A DNA stretch of 63,158 bases from Streptomyces misionensis (GTDB lineage Bacteria; Actinomycetota; Actinomycetes; Streptomycetales; Streptomycetaceae): NCBI RefSeq assembly GCF_007896895.1, contig NZ_VOGW01000016.1, forward strand, positions 88,054 through 151,211. The letters are read 5' to 3'. Numbering within the stretch: position 1 is the first letter of the stretch; the number at the start of each line of letters is the position of its first letter. The translations under genes were made by a program, and so were the position numbers. Shown piece after piece: positions 18,589-28,548 of this stretch. A model generated the notes under the pieces. The model saw only the letters and a program-made list of their open reading frames with translations. It was not told the origin of the DNA and did not search any database.

Positions 18589-18897
18589 ATGGCGGGACAG
18601 AAGATCCGCATCCGGCTCAAGGCCTACGACCACGAGGTCATCGACTCTTCGGCGAAGAAGATCGTCGAGACGGTGACTCGCACTGGTGCGTCGGTCGCGG
18701 GCCCGGTGCCGCTGCCCACTGAGAAGAACGTGTACTGCGTCATCAAGTCGCCGCACAAGTACAAGGACTCGCGCGAGCACTTCGAGATGCGCACGCACAA
18801 GCGCCTGATCGACATCCTCGACCCGACCCCCAAGACCGTTGACTCTCTGATGCGACTCGACCTCCCGGCCGGTGTCGACATCGAGATCAAGCTCTGA
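18589..18897 (+). CDS. rpsJ: 30S ribosomal protein S10
   Basis: 102 residues, normal length ([19 protein letters not shown]). S10 sits in the 30S head and, as NusE, joins antitermination complexes. First gene of the S10 cluster, behind a long leader. rplC follows after 16 bases. Confidence 0.98.
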   Translation: MAGQKIRIRLKAYDHEVIDSSAKKIVETVTRTGASVAGPVPLPTEKNVYCVIKSPHKYKDSREHFEMRTHKRLIDILDPTPKTVDSLMRLDLPAGVDIEIKL

Positions 18898-18913
18898 GGC
18901 TGGTGGGCTGAGA

Positions 18914-19558
18914 ATGGCTAAGCAGATCAAGGGCATCCTGGGCGAGAAGCTCGGCATGACGCAGGTCTGGGACGAGAACAACCGTGTCGTCCCGGTCACC
19001 GTCGTCAAGGCCGGCCCCAACGTCGTGACCCAGGTTCGTACGAACGACGTCGACGGCTACGAGTCGGTCCAGATCGCCTTCGGCGAGATCGACCCGCGCA
19101 AGGTGAACAAGCCCCTCAAGGGCCACTTCGCCAAGGCCGACGTCACCCCCCGTCGCCACCTCGTCGAGATCCGCACCGCGGACGCCTCCGAGTACACGCT
19201 GGGCCAGGAGATCACCGCCGAGGTGTTCGAGGCCGGCGTGAAGGTCGACGTGACCGGCAAGAGCAAGGGCAAGGGCTTCGCCGGCGTCATGAAGCGCCAC
19301 AACTTCCGTGGCCTCGGCGCCGGGCACGGCACCCAGCGCAAGCACCGCTCGCCCGGTTCCATCGGTGGCTGCGCCACCCCGGGCCGTGTGTTCAAGGGCC
19401 TCCGCATGGCGGGTCGCATGGGCAACGAGCGGGTCACCACCCAGAACCTGACCGTCCACGCCGTTGACGCGGAGAAGGGTCTGCTGCTCATCAAGGGCGC
19501 GGTTCCCGGTCCGAACGGCGGCCTCGTCCTGGTCCGCACCGCGGCCAAGGGGGCCTGA
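18914..19558 (+). CDS. rplC: 50S ribosomal protein L3
   Basis: 214 residues from ATG 18914 ([20 protein letters not shown]); the frame is open upstream inside the end of rpsJ but that part is not L3. L3 is an early-assembly protein reaching the peptidyl transferase centre, the region carrying the conserved [13 protein letters not shown] loop. Eight bases before rplD. Confidence 0.98.
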   Translation: MAKQIKGILGEKLGMTQVWDENNRVVPVTVVKAGPNVVTQVRTNDVDGYESVQIAFGEIDPRKVNKPLKGHFAKADVTPRRHLVEIRTADASEYTLGQEITAEVFEAGVKVDVTGKSKGKGFAGVMKRHNFRGLGAGHGTQRKHRSPGSIGGCATPGRVFKGLRMAGRMGNERVTTQNLTVHAVDAEKGLLLIKGAVPGPNGGLVLVRTAAKGA

Positions 19559-19566
19559 GGTAACCG

Positions 19567-20220
19567 ATGAGCACTGTTGACATCCTTTCGCCGGCTGGCG
19601 AGAAGGCCGGTTCCGTCGAGCTCCCCGCGGAGATCTTCGACGCCAAGGTCAGCGTCCCGCTGATCCACCAGGTCGTCGTCGCGCAGCTGGCCGCTGCCCG
19701 CCAGGGCACGCACAAGACCAAGACGCGTGGCGAGGTCCGCGGTGGCGGCAAGAAGCCGTACCGCCAGAAGGGCACCGGTCGCGCCCGCCAGGGTTCGACC
19801 CGCGCGCCGCAGTTCGCCGGTGGTGGCGTCGTGCACGGTCCCGTGCCTCGTGACTACTCGCAGCGCACCCCGAAGAAGATGAAGGCCGCCGCCCTGCGCG
19901 GTGCCCTCACCGACCGGGCGCGTCACAACCGCATCCACGTCGTCGCCGGCGTGGTCGAGGGCGAGACCCCCAGCACCAAGGCCGCCAAGTCGCTGTTCGG
20001 CAAGATCTCGGAGCGCAAGAACCTGCTCCTGGTCGTCGACCGCGCCGACGAGGCCGCGTGGCTGTCCGCCCGCAACCTGCCCCAGGTCCACATCCTGGAG
20101 CCGGGCCAGCTGAACACGTACGACGTTCTCGTCTCGGACGACGTGGTCTTCACCCAGGCCGCGTTCGAGTCCTTCGTGTCCGGCCCGAAGGCCAATGACA
20201 CCGAAGGGAGCGAGGCCTGA
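19567..20220 (+). CDS. rplD: 50S ribosomal protein L4
   Basis: 217 residues. L4 lines the exit tunnel through its extended loop, seen as [20 protein letters not shown] (about 59-78), where macrolide-resistance changes occur; the loop looks wild type. In E. coli L4 represses the S10 operon; no equivalent leader target can be asserted here. The final A of its TGA stop is the first base of rplW ATG. Confidence 0.98.
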   Translation: MSTVDILSPAGEKAGSVELPAEIFDAKVSVPLIHQVVVAQLAAARQGTHKTKTRGEVRGGGKKPYRQKGTGRARQGSTRAPQFAGGGVVHGPVPRDYSQRTPKKMKAAALRGALTDRARHNRIHVVAGVVEGETPSTKAAKSLFGKISERKNLLLVVDRADEAAWLSARNLPQVHILEPGQLNTYDVLVSDDVVFTQAAFESFVSGPKANDTEGSEA

Positions 20221-20639
20221 TGGCTATCCGTCACCCCGCTATCGCCTCGAAGGCCGCCAAGGCGGCCAAGGCCGCGCGCGTCGCCAAGGCGCGTCGCCAC
20301 GCCGCCGAGGGCAAGAACACGGTCGAGACCCCGCTGAGCAAGTCGTACACGGACCCCCGTGACGTCCTGCTCAAGCCGGTCGTGTCCGAGAAGAGCTACG
20401 CGCTCCTCGACGAGAACAAGTACACGTTCATCGTCGACCCGAACGCCAACAAGACCCAGATCAAGCAGGCCGTCCAGGCGGTCTTCGACGTCAAGGTCAC
20501 CGGGGTCAACACGATCAACCGCCAGGGCAAGCGCAAGCGCACGAAGACCGGTTTCGGTCAGCGTGCCGGCAGCAAGCGCGCGATCGTGACCCTCGCCGAG
20601 GGCGACCGTATCGACATCTTCGGCGGTCCGACCGCCTGA
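20220..20639 (+). CDS. rplW: 50S ribosomal protein L23 with basic N-terminal extension
   Basis: 139 residues. The normal L23 core begins near residue 42 ([19 protein letters not shown]); the first 40 residues are an Ala/Lys-rich extension ([15 protein letters not shown]) that is characteristic of streptomycetes. L23 forms the docking site for trigger factor and SRP at the tunnel exit. Start overlaps the rplD stop by one base, so translation is coupled. Confidence 0.95.
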   Translation: MAIRHPAIASKAAKAAKAARVAKARRHAAEGKNTVETPLSKSYTDPRDVLLKPVVSEKSYALLDENKYTFIVDPNANKTQIKQAVQAVFDVKVTGVNTINRQGKRKRTKTGFGQRAGSKRAIVTLAEGDRIDIFGGPTA

Positions 20640-20679
20640 GGGCGGTCCGGATCGTCCGATATCGGACGAGGACTGAGAA

Positions 20680-21516
20680 ATGGGAATCCGCAAGTACAAG
20701 CCGACTACGCCGGGCCGTCGTGGCGCCAGCGTCGCCGACTTCGTCGAGGTCACGCGGTCCACGCCGGAGAAGTCGCTGGTCCGTCCCCTGCACAGCAAGG
20801 GCGGCCGTAACAACGCCGGTCGTGTGACCGTTCGCCACCAGGGTGGCGGACACAAGCGCGCCTACCGAGTGATCGACTTCCGTCGTCACGACAAGGACGG
20901 CGTGCCGGCGAAGGTCGCGCACATCGAGTACGACCCCAACCGCACCGCGCGCATCGCGCTCCTGCACTACGCGGACGGCGAGAAGCGCTACATCCTCGCG
21001 CCGCGTGGCCTGAGCCAGGGCGACCGCGTCGAGAACGGTCCCGGGGCCGACATCAAGCCGGGCAACAACCTCGCCCTGCGCAACATCCCGGTCGGTACCA
21101 CGCTGCACGCCATCGAGCTGCGGCCGGGCGGCGGCGCCAAGTTCGCCCGCTCCGCCGGCGCCTCGGTGCAGCTGCTCGCGAAGGAGGGCTCCATGGCCCA
21201 CCTGCGCATGCCGTCCGGTGAGATCCGCCTGGTCGACGTCCGCTGCCGCGCCACCGTCGGCGAGGTCGGCAACGCCGAGCAGAGCAACATCAACTGGGGC
21301 AAGGCGGGCCGTAAGCGGTGGCTGGGCGTTCGCCCGACCGTCCGTGGTGTGGTCATGAACCCGGTTGACCACCCGCACGGTGGTGGTGAGGGCCGGACCT
21401 CCGGTGGTCGTCACCCCGTGTCCCCGTGGGGCAAGAAGGAAGGCCGTACTCGTTCGCCCAAGAAGGCGTCGAACAAGTACATCGTCCGCCGCCGCAAGAC
21501 GAACAAGAAGCGCTAA
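20680..21516 (+). CDS. rplB: 50S ribosomal protein L2
   Basis: 278 residues, normal length. L2 is required for subunit association and peptidyl transferase activity; the conserved [12 protein letters not shown] stretch carrying the key His is present near residue 229. Forty bases after rplW, twelve before rpsS. Confidence 0.98.
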   Translation: MGIRKYKPTTPGRRGASVADFVEVTRSTPEKSLVRPLHSKGGRNNAGRVTVRHQGGGHKRAYRVIDFRRHDKDGVPAKVAHIEYDPNRTARIALLHYADGEKRYILAPRGLSQGDRVENGPGADIKPGNNLALRNIPVGTTLHAIELRPGGGAKFARSAGASVQLLAKEGSMAHLRMPSGEIRLVDVRCRATVGEVGNAEQSNINWGKAGRKRWLGVRPTVRGVVMNPVDHPHGGGEGRTSGGRHPVSPWGKKEGRTRSPKKASNKYIVRRRKTNKKR

Positions 21517-21528
21517 GGACGGGTTGAG

Positions 21529-21810
21529 ATGCCTCGTAGCTTGAAGAAGGGGCCCTTCGTCGACGACCACCTGATGAAGAAGGTGGACACGCAGAACGAA
21601 GCCGGCACCAAGAACGTCATCAAGACCTGGTCCCGTCGCTCGATGATCGTCCCGGCCATGCTCGGCCACACGATCGCGGTGCACAACGGCAAGACCCACA
21701 TCCCGGTGTTCGTCACCGAGTCGATGGTCGGCCACAAGCTCGGCGAGTTCTCGCCGACCCGCACCTTCCGGGGCCACGTCAAGGAAGACCGGAAGTCGAA
21801 GCGCCGCTAA
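21529..21810 (+). CDS. rpsS: 30S ribosomal protein S19
   Basis: 93 residues ([15 protein letters not shown]). S19 lies in the 30S head with S13 near the A-site finger. TRTFRGH near the C terminus is conserved. Standard position between rplB and rplV. Confidence 0.98.
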   Translation: MPRSLKKGPFVDDHLMKKVDTQNEAGTKNVIKTWSRRSMIVPAMLGHTIAVHNGKTHIPVFVTESMVGHKLGEFSPTRTFRGHVKEDRKSKRR

Positions 21811-21855
21811 CAGCGGATCGCATTCAGACACGTAAGTAACTCTGAAGGGACAACC

Positions 21856-22203
21856 ATGGAAGCCAGGGCCCAGGCGCGGTACATCCGCGTCACGCCCATG
21901 AAGGCCCGCCGTGTGGTGGACCTCATCCGTGGCATGGACGCCACGGAGGCCCAGGCTGTTCTGCGATTCGCTCCGCAGGCAGCCTCGGTTCCGGTGGGCA
22001 AGGTGCTCGACAGCGCCATTGCCAACGCCGCGCACAACTACGACCACACCGATGTCGACAGCCTCTTCATCTCCGAGGCCTACGTCGACGAGGGCCCGAC
22101 CCTGAAGCGGTTCCGTCCGCGTGCCCAGGGCCGTGCCTACCGGATCCGCAAGCGGACCAGCCACATCACCGTGGTCGTCAGCAGCAAGGAAGGAACCCGG
22201 TAA
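21856..22203 (+). CDS. rplV: 50S ribosomal protein L22
   Basis: 115 residues. L22 spans the large subunit and its beta hairpin narrows the exit tunnel ([20 protein letters not shown]). The hairpin has no insertion or deletion of the macrolide-resistance type. The last base of its stop is the first of rpsC ATG. Confidence 0.98.
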   Translation: MEARAQARYIRVTPMKARRVVDLIRGMDATEAQAVLRFAPQAASVPVGKVLDSAIANAAHNYDHTDVDSLFISEAYVDEGPTLKRFRPRAQGRAYRIRKRTSHITVVVSSKEGTR

Positions 22204-23027
22204 TGGGCCAGAAGGTAAACCCGCACGGGTTCCGGCTCGGTGTCACGACCGACTTCAAGTCGCGTTGGTACGCCGACAAGCTGTACAAGGACTACGTCAA
22301 GGAAGACGTCGCCATCCGTCGGATGATGACGTCCGGCATGGAGCGCGCCGGCATCTCGAAGGTCGAGATCGAGCGCACCCGTGACCGCGTCCGCGTGGAC
22401 ATCCACACCGCGCGCCCGGGCATCGTCATCGGCCGCCGCGGCGCCGAGGCCGACCGCATCCGCGGTGACCTGGAGAAGCTGACCGGCAAGCAGGTCCAGC
22501 TGAACATCCTCGAGGTCAAGAACCCGGAGACGGACGCTCAGCTGGTGGCCCAGGCCGTCGCCGAGCAGCTGTCCTCCCGCGTCTCCTTCCGCCGTGCCAT
22601 GCGCAAGAGCATGCAGTCGGCGATGAAGGCGGGCGCCAAGGGCATCAAGATCCAGTGCGGTGGCCGTCTCGGCGGCGCCGAGATGTCCCGCTCGGAGTTC
22701 TACCGCGAGGGCCGCGTGCCCCTGCACACGCTCCGCGCGAACGTGGACTACGGCTTCTTCGAGGCCAAGACGACCTTCGGCCGCATCGGCGTGAAGGTCT
22801 GGATCTACAAGGGCGACGTCAAGAACATCGCCGAGGTCCGCGCCGAGAACGCTGCGGCCCGTGCGGGTAACCGCCCGGCCCGTGGCGGTGCCGACCGCCC
22901 GGCCCGTGGTGGCCGCGGTGGCGAGCGGCGCGGTCGCAAGCCGCAGCAGGCTGCCGGCGCCGAGGCCCCCAAGGCCGAGGCTCCCGCCGCCGCCGCTCCG
23001 GCTGAGAGCACCGGAACGGAGGCCTGA
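22203..23027 (+). CDS. rpsC: 30S ribosomal protein S3
   Basis: 274 residues. N-terminal KH domain (GxxG in [11 protein letters not shown]) and C-terminal S3 domain are complete by about residue 215; the remaining 60 residues are a basic Arg/Gly then Ala/Glu tail, usual in high-GC actinobacteria. S3 forms the mRNA entry with S4 and S5. Start overlaps the rplV stop by one base. Confidence 0.98.
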   Translation: MGQKVNPHGFRLGVTTDFKSRWYADKLYKDYVKEDVAIRRMMTSGMERAGISKVEIERTRDRVRVDIHTARPGIVIGRRGAEADRIRGDLEKLTGKQVQLNILEVKNPETDAQLVAQAVAEQLSSRVSFRRAMRKSMQSAMKAGAKGIKIQCGGRLGGAEMSRSEFYREGRVPLHTLRANVDYGFFEAKTTFGRIGVKVWIYKGDVKNIAEVRAENAAARAGNRPARGGADRPARGGRGGERRGRKPQQAAGAEAPKAEAPAAAAPAESTGTEA

Positions 23028-23032
23028 CCGAA

Positions 23033-23452
23033 ATGCTGATCCCCCGTAGGGTCAAGCACCGCAAGCAGCACCACCCGAAGCGCAACGGTATGTCCAAGGG
23101 TGGGACGCAGGTTGCGTTCGGCGAGTACGGCATCCAGGCGCTGACCCCGGCCTACGTCACGAACCGCCAGATCGAGGCGGCTCGTATCGCGATGACCCGC
23201 CACATCAAGCGTGGCGGCAAGGTCTGGATCAACATCTACCCGGACCGTCCGCTCACCAAGAAGCCCGCCGAGACCCGCATGGGTTCCGGTAAGGGTTCTC
23301 CTGAGTGGTGGATCGCCAACGTCAAGCCCGGACGTGTGATGTTCGAGCTGTCGTACCCCAACGAGAAGATCGCCCGTGAGGCGCTGACCCGTGCGGCCCA
23401 CAAGCTGCCGATGAAGTGCCGGATCGTCAAGCGCGAGGCAGGTGAAGCGTGA
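23033..23452 (+). CDS. rplP: 50S ribosomal protein L16
   Basis: 139 residues ([17 protein letters not shown]). L16 binds near the A-site tRNA elbow and is needed for late 50S assembly. [15 protein letters not shown] is the conserved stretch, including the Arg-containing loop that is hydroxylated in other bacteria. Stop overlaps the rpmC start. Confidence 0.98.
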   Translation: MLIPRRVKHRKQHHPKRNGMSKGGTQVAFGEYGIQALTPAYVTNRQIEAARIAMTRHIKRGGKVWINIYPDRPLTKKPAETRMGSGKGSPEWWIANVKPGRVMFELSYPNEKIAREALTRAAHKLPMKCRIVKREAGEA

Positions 23453-23676
23453 TGTCGGCCGGTACCAAGGCGTCCGAGCTGCGCGAGCTGGGCAACGAGG
23501 AGCTTCTGGCGAAGCTCCGCGAGGCCAAGGAAGAGCTGTTCAACCTCCGCTTCCAGGCGGCGACGGGTCAGCTCGAGAACCACGGCCGTCTGAAGGCGGT
23601 CCGCAAGGACATCGCCCGGATCTACACCCTCATGCGCGAGCGTGAGCTCGGCATCGAGACGGTGGAGAACGCCTGA
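23452..23676 (+). CDS. rpmC: 50S ribosomal protein L29
   Basis: 74 residues from ATG 23452; GTG 23449 would add one residue. The two-helix hairpin with [15 protein letters not shown] is diagnostic. L29 sits at the tunnel exit beside L23. It overlaps both neighbours by one base, so rplP, rpmC and rpsQ are translated as a coupled block. Confidence 0.97.
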   Translation: MSAGTKASELRELGNEELLAKLREAKEELFNLRFQAATGQLENHGRLKAVRKDIARIYTLMRERELGIETVENA

Positions 23677-23960
23677 TGAGCGAGAGCAACGTGACTGAGA
23701 ACAAGGAAGCTCGCGGTTTCCGCAAGACCCGTGAGGGTCTGGTCGTCAGCGACAAGATGGACAAGACCGTCGTCGTCGCCGTCGAGGACCGTGTCAAGCA
23801 CGCGCTGTACGGCAAGGTCATCCGCCGTACGAACAAGCTCAAGGCGCACGACGAGCAGAACGCCGCGGGCGTCGGCGACCGCGTCCTCCTGATGGAGACC
23901 CGGCCGCTGTCCGCGACGAAGCGCTGGCGCGTCGTCGAGATCCTCGAGAAGGCCAAGTAG
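23676..23960 (+). CDS. rpsQ: 30S ribosomal protein S17
   Basis: 94 residues; the conserved core is [20 protein letters not shown], with a short N-terminal extension. S17 is a primary 16S rRNA-binding OB-fold protein. It is followed by a 105-base structured gap before rplN, unlike the tight spacing before it. Confidence 0.97.
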   Translation: MSESNVTENKEARGFRKTREGLVVSDKMDKTVVVAVEDRVKHALYGKVIRRTNKLKAHDEQNAAGVGDRVLLMETRPLSATKRWRVVEILEKAK

Positions 23961-24005
23961 CAATTCCTGCGGGGCAGTTGCCTCGCAGGTCAGTTCCGCC
24001 AGGCT

Positions 24006-24048
24006 CGGCAGGGGTCTCCTCAGGGAAACCCCTGCCGGGAACCGGCAG
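24006..24048 (+). promoter_or_regulatory. mutually exclusive hairpins in the rplN leader
   Basis: CGGCAGGGGT (24006-24015) pairs perfectly with ACCCCTGCCG (24028-24037). The overlapping CTGCCGG (24032-24038) pairs perfectly with CCGGCAG (24042-24048). Only one can form at a time. A third stem, CCTGCG/CGCAGG, lies at 23966-23989. The second hairpin ends just before the rplN ribosome site, so this looks like a translational or attenuation switch. Confidence 0.5.
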
Positions 24049-24065
24049 ACAAACAGGAGATAGAC

Positions 24066-24434
24066 GTGATCCAGCAGGAGTCGCGACTGCGTGTCGCCGA
24101 CAACACTGGTGCGAAGGAGATCCTTTGCATCCGTGTGCTCGGTGGCTCCGGTCGCCGCTACGCGGGCATCGGTGACGTCATCGTCGCCACCGTCAAGGAC
24201 GCGATCCCCGGTGGCAACGTGAAGAAGGGTGACGTCGTCAAGGCGGTCATCGTTCGCACCGTCAAGGAGCGCCGCCGTCCGGACGGCTCGTACATCCGCT
24301 TCGACGAGAACGCCGCCGTCATTCTGAAGAACGACGGCGACCCTCGCGGCACCCGTATCTTCGGCCCGGTCGGCCGTGAGCTGCGCGAGAAGAAGTTCAT
24401 GAAGATCATCTCGCTCGCGCCGGAGGTGCTGTAA
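24066..24434 (+). CDS. rplN: 50S ribosomal protein L14
   Basis: 122 residues from GTG 24066 with CAGGAGATA upstream. [19 protein letters not shown] is diagnostic. L14 forms part of the bridge to the 30S and is where RsfS-type silencing factors bind. First gene after the 105-base leader, two bases before rplX. Confidence 0.98.
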   Translation: MIQQESRLRVADNTGAKEILCIRVLGGSGRRYAGIGDVIVATVKDAIPGGNVKKGDVVKAVIVRTVKERRRPDGSYIRFDENAAVILKNDGDPRGTRIFGPVGRELREKKFMKIISLAPEVL

Positions 24435-24436
24435 GC

Positions 24437-24760
24437 ATGAAGATCAAGAAGGGCGACCTGGTCCAGGTCATCACCGGCAAGGACAAGGGCAAGCAGGGCA
24501 AGGTCATTGCCGCTTACCCGCGCGAGGAGCGTGTCCTGGTCGAGGGTGTCAACCGGGTCAAGAAGCACACCAAGGCCGGCCCGACCGCCAGTGGCTCCCA
24601 GGCCGGCGGCATCGTGACCACCGAGGCGCCGATCCACGTCTCCAACGTCCAGCTGGTCGTGGAGAAGGACGGTCAGAAGGTCGTCACGCGTGTCGGTTAC
24701 CGCTTCGACGAAGAGGGCAACAAGATCCGCGTTGCCAAGCGGACGGGTGAGGACATCTGA
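24437..24760 (+). CDS. rplX: 50S ribosomal protein L24
   Basis: 107 residues. The KOW motif ([20 protein letters not shown]) identifies it. L24 is one of the two assembly-initiator proteins of the 50S. The last base of its stop is the first of rplE ATG. Confidence 0.98.
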   Translation: MKIKKGDLVQVITGKDKGKQGKVIAAYPREERVLVEGVNRVKKHTKAGPTASGSQAGGIVTTEAPIHVSNVQLVVEKDGQKVVTRVGYRFDEEGNKIRVAKRTGEDI

Positions 24761-25317
24761 TGGCTACCACCACCACTCCGCGTCTGAAGCAGAAGTACCG
24801 TGACGAGATCGCGGGCAAGCTGCGTGACGAGTTCAAGTACGAGAACGTCATGCAGATCCCCGGCCTCGTCAAGATCGTGGTCAACATGGGTGTCGGCGAC
24901 GCCGCCCGTGACTCGAAGCTGATCGAGGGCGCGATCCGTGACCTGACCACCATCACCGGTCAGAAGCCGGCCGTCACCAAGGCCCGCAAGTCCATCGCGC
25001 AGTTCAAGCTGCGTGAGGGCCAGCCGATCGGTGCCCACGTCACGCTCCGTGGCGACCGCATGTGGGAGTTCCTGGACCGCACCCTGTCGCTCGCGCTCCC
25101 GCGCATCCGCGACTTCCGCGGCCTGTCCCCGAAGCAGTTCGACGGCCGTGGCAACTACACCTTCGGTCTCACGGAGCAGGTCATGTTCCACGAGATCGAC
25201 CAGGACAAGATCGACCGCGTCCGGGGTATGGACATCACCGTGGTGACCACGGCGACCAACGACGAAGAGGGCCGTGCCCTTCTCCGTCACCTCGGCTTCC
25301 CGTTCAAGGAGGCGTGA
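24760..25317 (+). CDS. rplE: 50S ribosomal protein L5
   Basis: 185 residues. L5 binds 5S rRNA and contacts P-site t[16 protein letters not shown] and [18 protein letters not shown] are conserved. Five bases before rpsN. Confidence 0.98.
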   Translation: MATTTTPRLKQKYRDEIAGKLRDEFKYENVMQIPGLVKIVVNMGVGDAARDSKLIEGAIRDLTTITGQKPAVTKARKSIAQFKLREGQPIGAHVTLRGDRMWEFLDRTLSLALPRIRDFRGLSPKQFDGRGNYTFGLTEQVMFHEIDQDKIDRVRGMDITVVTTATNDEEGRALLRHLGFPFKEA

Positions 25318-25322
25318 GCGAG

Positions 25323-25508
25323 ATGGCGAAGAAGGCTCTCATCGCGAAGGCTGCTCGCAAGCCCAAGTTCGGTGTGCGTGGCTACACCCGCTGCCAGCGC
25401 TGCGGCCGCCCGCACTCCGTCTACCGCAAGTTCGGCCTGTGCCGCGTGTGCCTTCGTGAGATGGCTCACCGTGGCGAGCTGCCGGGCGTGACCAAGAGCT
25501 CCTGGTAA
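25323..25508 (+). CDS. rpsN: 30S ribosomal protein S14, zinc-binding type
   Basis: 61 residues. The short form with four zinc ligands, Cys24, Cys27, Cys40 and Cys43. Streptomycetes usually also carry a longer zinc-free S14 elsewhere under zinc control; that copy is not in the window. A 211-base gap separates it from rpsH. Confidence 0.97.
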   Translation: MAKKALIAKAARKPKFGVRGYTRCQRCGRPHSVYRKFGLCRVCLREMAHRGELPGVTKSSW

Positions 25509-25720
25509 TCCCCCCTTTTAGGGATACCTGGACCTCTCGGTAAGCAACCGGGGTAGGCAGAGGTGCCGACTCTCATGGCTTAGGCTAGGAGGGTTGGGCC
25601 TCTGCCGCCCTGAACGACTTACTACGCCGTAGGTCCCCGCGCCGCACCCGTCCCGTCCCTGTACGGGGAGAGGGATGGCGCATATAGGAAACCCCGGCGA
25701 GAAAGGCCACAGGCCAATTC
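25509..25720 (+). promoter_or_regulatory. structured rpsN-rpsH leader
   Basis: This 212-base gap inside a tightly packed operon contains a long-range stem, GGCAGAGG (25557-25564) with CCTCTGCC (25600-25607), and a TAGGCT hexamer (about 25582) that could be a -10. The spacing suggests an internal promoter and/or a regulatory leader for rpsH onward. Confidence 0.4.
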
Positions 25721-26119
25721 ATGACCATGACTGATCCGATCGCAGACATGCTTACGCGTCTGCGGAACGCGAACTCGGCTTACCACGACTCGGTGTCGAT
25801 GCCGCACTCCAAGATCAAGTCTCACATCGCGGAGATCCTCCAGCAGGAGGGCTTCATCACGGGCTGGAAGGTCGAGGACGCCGAGGTCGGCAAGAACCTC
25901 GTTCTCGAGCTGAAGTTCGGCCCGAACCGTGAGCGCTCCATCGCGGGCATCAAGCGGATCTCCAAGCCCGGTCTCCGGGTGTACGCGAAGTCCACCAACC
26001 TGCCCAAGGTGCTGGGCGGCCTCGGCGTGGCGATCATCTCCACGTCGCACGGGCTCCTCACCGACAAGCAGGCCGGCAAGAAGGGCGTGGGTGGGGAAGT
26101 CCTCGCCTACGTCTGGTAG
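25721..26119 (+). CDS. rpsH: 30S ribosomal protein S8
   Basis: 132 residues ([18 protein letters not shown]), C terminus [10 protein letters not shown]8 binds helix 21 of 16S rRNA and represses the spc operon in E. coli. Here it is preceded by an unusually long leader, which would be a natural place for autoregulation. Confidence 0.98.
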   Translation: MTMTDPIADMLTRLRNANSAYHDSVSMPHSKIKSHIAEILQQEGFITGWKVEDAEVGKNLVLELKFGPNRERSIAGIKRISKPGLRVYAKSTNLPKVLGGLGVAIISTSHGLLTDKQAGKKGVGGEVLAYVW

Positions 26120-26143
26120 CAGAAGGGAACGGAGGAAACAGCT

Positions 26144-26683
26144 ATGTCGCGTATCGGCAAGCTCCCCATCGCGGTTCCCGCCGGCGTGGACGTCACCATC
26201 GACGGCCGCACGGTCAAGGTCAAGGGCCCCAAGGGCGAGCTGACCCACACCGTCGTGGCACCGATCGACATCGCCAAGGGCGAGGACGGCACCCTGCAGG
26301 TGACCCGCCCCAACGACGAGCGTCAGAGCAAGGCCCTGCACGGCCTGTCCCGCACGCTGGTGGCGAACATGATCACCGGCGTGACCCAGGGTTACGTGAA
26401 GAAGCTCGAGATCAGCGGTGTCGGTTACCGAGTCACCGCCAAGGGTTCCAACCTGGAGTTCGCTCTCGGTTACAGCCACCCGATCCTGGTCGAGGCCCCT
26501 GAAGGCATCTCCTTCAAGGTGGAGTCCCCGACCCGTTTCTCGGTCGAGGGCATCGACAAGCAGAAGGTCGGCGAGGTTGCGGCCAACATCCGCAAGCTGC
26601 GCAAGCCCGACCCGTACAAGGCCAAGGGCGTCAAGTACGAGGGCGAAGTCATCCGCCGCAAGGTCGGAAAGGCGGGTAAGTAA
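26144..26683 (+). CDS. rplF: 50S ribosomal protein L6
   Basis: 179 residues, normal length. L6 sits at the base of the L7/L12 stalk near the sarcin-ricin loop. [14 protein letters not shown] near the C terminus is the family signature. Three bases before rplR. Confidence 0.98.
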   Translation: MSRIGKLPIAVPAGVDVTIDGRTVKVKGPKGELTHTVVAPIDIAKGEDGTLQVTRPNDERQSKALHGLSRTLVANMITGVTQGYVKKLEISGVGYRVTAKGSNLEFALGYSHPILVEAPEGISFKVESPTRFSVEGIDKQKVGEVAANIRKLRKPDPYKAKGVKYEGEVIRRKVGKAGK

Positions 26684-26686
26684 GCC

Positions 26687-27070
26687 ATGGCATACGGGCA
26701 GAAGATCCTCAAGGGCGACGCCTACAAGCGCGCCGCGATCAAGCGCCGTCACATCCGGATCCGCAAGCGGATCTCCGGTACGGCGGAGCGCCCCCGTCTG
26801 GTCGTGACCCGCTCCAACCGCCACATCGTGGCGCAGGTGATCGACGACCTGAAGGGCCACACCCTGGCGTCGGCGTCCACCCTGGACGCTTCGATCCGCG
26901 GTGGCGAGGGCGACAAGTCCGCGCAGGCCAAGCAGGTCGGCGCCCTGGTCGCCGAGCGTGCCAAGGCCGCCGGTGTCGAGGCCGTCGTGTTCGACCGTGG
27001 TGGTAACCAGTACGCCGGCCGCATCGCGGCCCTGGCGGACGCCGCCCGCGAGGCCGGGCTCAAGTTCTGA
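26687..27070 (+). CDS. rplR: 50S ribosomal protein L18
   Basis: 127 residues. L18 binds 5S rRNA with L5. The basic N terminus and the [25 protein letters not shown]-terminal region (positions about 103-126) are conserved. Forty-three bases before rpsE. Confidence 0.98.
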   Translation: MAYGQKILKGDAYKRAAIKRRHIRIRKRISGTAERPRLVVTRSNRHIVAQVIDDLKGHTLASASTLDASIRGGEGDKSAQAKQVGALVAERAKAAGVEAVVFDRGGNQYAGRIAALADAAREAGLKF

Positions 27071-27113
27071 GCCACGGTTCCGTAGCTAGCGGAAACAGAG
27101 AGAGGTAATTCCA

Positions 27114-27719
27114 ATGGCTGGACCCCAGCGCCGCGGTGGCGGTGCCGGTGGCGGCGAGCGGCGGGACCGGAAGGGCCGTGACGGCGGCGCTGCTGCCGCC
27201 GAGAAGACCGCGTACGTCGAGCGCGTCGTCGCGATCAACCGCGTCGCCAAGGTTGTGAAGGGTGGTCGTCGCTTCAGCTTCACCGCGCTGGTCGTGGTGG
27301 GCGACGGTGACGGCACCGTGGGTGTCGGATACGGCAAGGCCAAGGAGGTGCCGGCCGCCATCGCCAAGGGTGTTGAGGAGGCCAAGAAGCACTTCTTCAA
27401 GGTCCCGCGTATCCAGGGCACCATCCCGCACCCGATCCAGGGTGAGAAGGCTGCCGGCGTCGTGCTCCTCAAGCCCGCGTCCCCCGGTACCGGTGTTATC
27501 GCCGGTGGTCCGGTGCGCGCCGTGCTCGAGTGCGCCGGTATTCACGACGTGCTGTCGAAGTCGCTCGGCTCCGACAACGCGATCAACATCGTGCACGCGA
27601 CCGTGGCGGCCCTGAAGGGCCTGCAGCGTCCCGAGGAGATCGCGGCCCGCCGTGGTCTGCCGCTCGAGGACGTCGCTCCCGCGGCTCTGCTGCGTGCGCG
27701 TGCCGGGGCGGGTGCGTAA
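27114..27719 (+). CDS. rpsE: 30S ribosomal protein S5
   Basis: 201 residues, with a Gly/Arg-rich lead of about 35 residues before the double-stranded RNA-binding domain ([19 protein letters not shown]). S5 acts in decoding fidelity; the loop around residues 55-65 where spectinomycin-resistance changes occur looks ordinary. rpmD starts two bases later. Confidence 0.98.
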   Translation: MAGPQRRGGGAGGGERRDRKGRDGGAAAAEKTAYVERVVAINRVAKVVKGGRRFSFTALVVVGDGDGTVGVGYGKAKEVPAAIAKGVEEAKKHFFKVPRIQGTIPHPIQGEKAAGVVLLKPASPGTGVIAGGPVRAVLECAGIHDVLSKSLGSDNAINIVHATVAALKGLQRPEEIAARRGLPLEDVAPAALLRARAGAGA

Positions 27720-27721
27720 TC

Positions 27722-27904
27722 ATGGCGCAGCTCAAGATCACGCAGGTCAAGTCCTACATCGGCAGCAAGCAGAACCACCGCGACACCCTGCGCTCCCTTG
27801 GTCTCAAGGGCATCAACACGCAGGTCGTCAAGGAGGACCGCCCCGAGTTCCGCGGCATGGTGCACACCGTCCGCCACCTCGTGACGGTCGAGGAGGTCGA
27901 CTGA
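27722..27904 (+). CDS. rpmD: 50S ribosomal protein L30
   Basis: 60 residues ([20 protein letters not shown]), normal for bacterial L30. Lies two bases after rpsE and two before rplO. Confidence 0.97.
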   Translation: MAQLKITQVKSYIGSKQNHRDTLRSLGLKGINTQVVKEDRPEFRGMVHTVRHLVTVEEVD

Positions 27905-27906
27905 TC

Positions 27907-28362
27907 ATGGCGGAGCAGAACCCGCTCAAGATCCACAACCTCCGTCCCGCCCCGGGCGCCAAGACCGCCAAGACCCGTGTGGGTCGTGGTGAGGCGTCGA
28001 AGGGTAAGACGGCCGGTCGTGGTACCAAGGGCACCAAGGCCCGTTACCAGGTTCCGGAGCGCTTCGAGGGCGGCCAGATGCCGCTGCACATGCGCCTCCC
28101 GAAGCTGAAGGGCTTCAAGAACCCGTTCAAGACCGAGTACCAGGTCGTCAACCTGGACAAGCTGGCCGCGCTCTACCCGCAGGGTGGCGAGGTCACCGTC
28201 CAGGACCTGGTCGAGAAGGGTGCCGTTCGCAAGAACAGCCTCGTCAAGGTCCTGGGCCAGGGCGAGGTCTCCGTGGCGCTGCAGGTGACGGTCGACGCCG
28301 TCTCCGGCTCCGCCAAGGAGAAGATCACCGCCGCCGGCGGTACGGTCACCGAGCTCGTCTGA
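27907..28362 (+). CDS. rplO: 50S ribosomal protein L15
   Basis: 151 residues from ATG 27907. The Gly-rich N-terminal arm ([19 protein letters not shown]) and the [15 protein letters not shown] stretch are diagnostic. Last gene of the S10/spc transcript, before a strong terminator. Confidence 0.98.
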   Translation: MAEQNPLKIHNLRPAPGAKTAKTRVGRGEASKGKTAGRGTKGTKARYQVPERFEGGQMPLHMRLPKLKGFKNPFKTEYQVVNLDKLAALYPQGGEVTVQDLVEKGAVRKNSLVKVLGQGEVSVALQVTVDAVSGSAKEKITAAGGTVTELV

Positions 28363-28400
28363 ACCCCTCGGACGACGCGTCGATGACGTAAACGATCCCA

Positions 28401-28431
28401 CCGGGGATACCTCACAATGAGGTATCCCCGG
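28401..28431 (+). terminator. terminator between rplO and secY
   Basis: CCGGGGATACCTC (28401-28413) pairs perfectly with GAGGTATCCCCGG (28419-28431) around ACAAT, followed by TTGGTCGTT. It separates the ribosomal genes from secY, which then needs its own promoter in 28432-28548. Confidence 0.75.
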
Positions 28432-28548
28432 TTGGTCGTTCCAAGGGGGGCATGGTCGCCGGTAAGGTGGCCTGCACTGTTCTCACTTATTCGTCGAACC
28501 TCAGACCGTCACCCTTGACGCAGTTGCGCGGGGGTCGCAGGAGGCACC

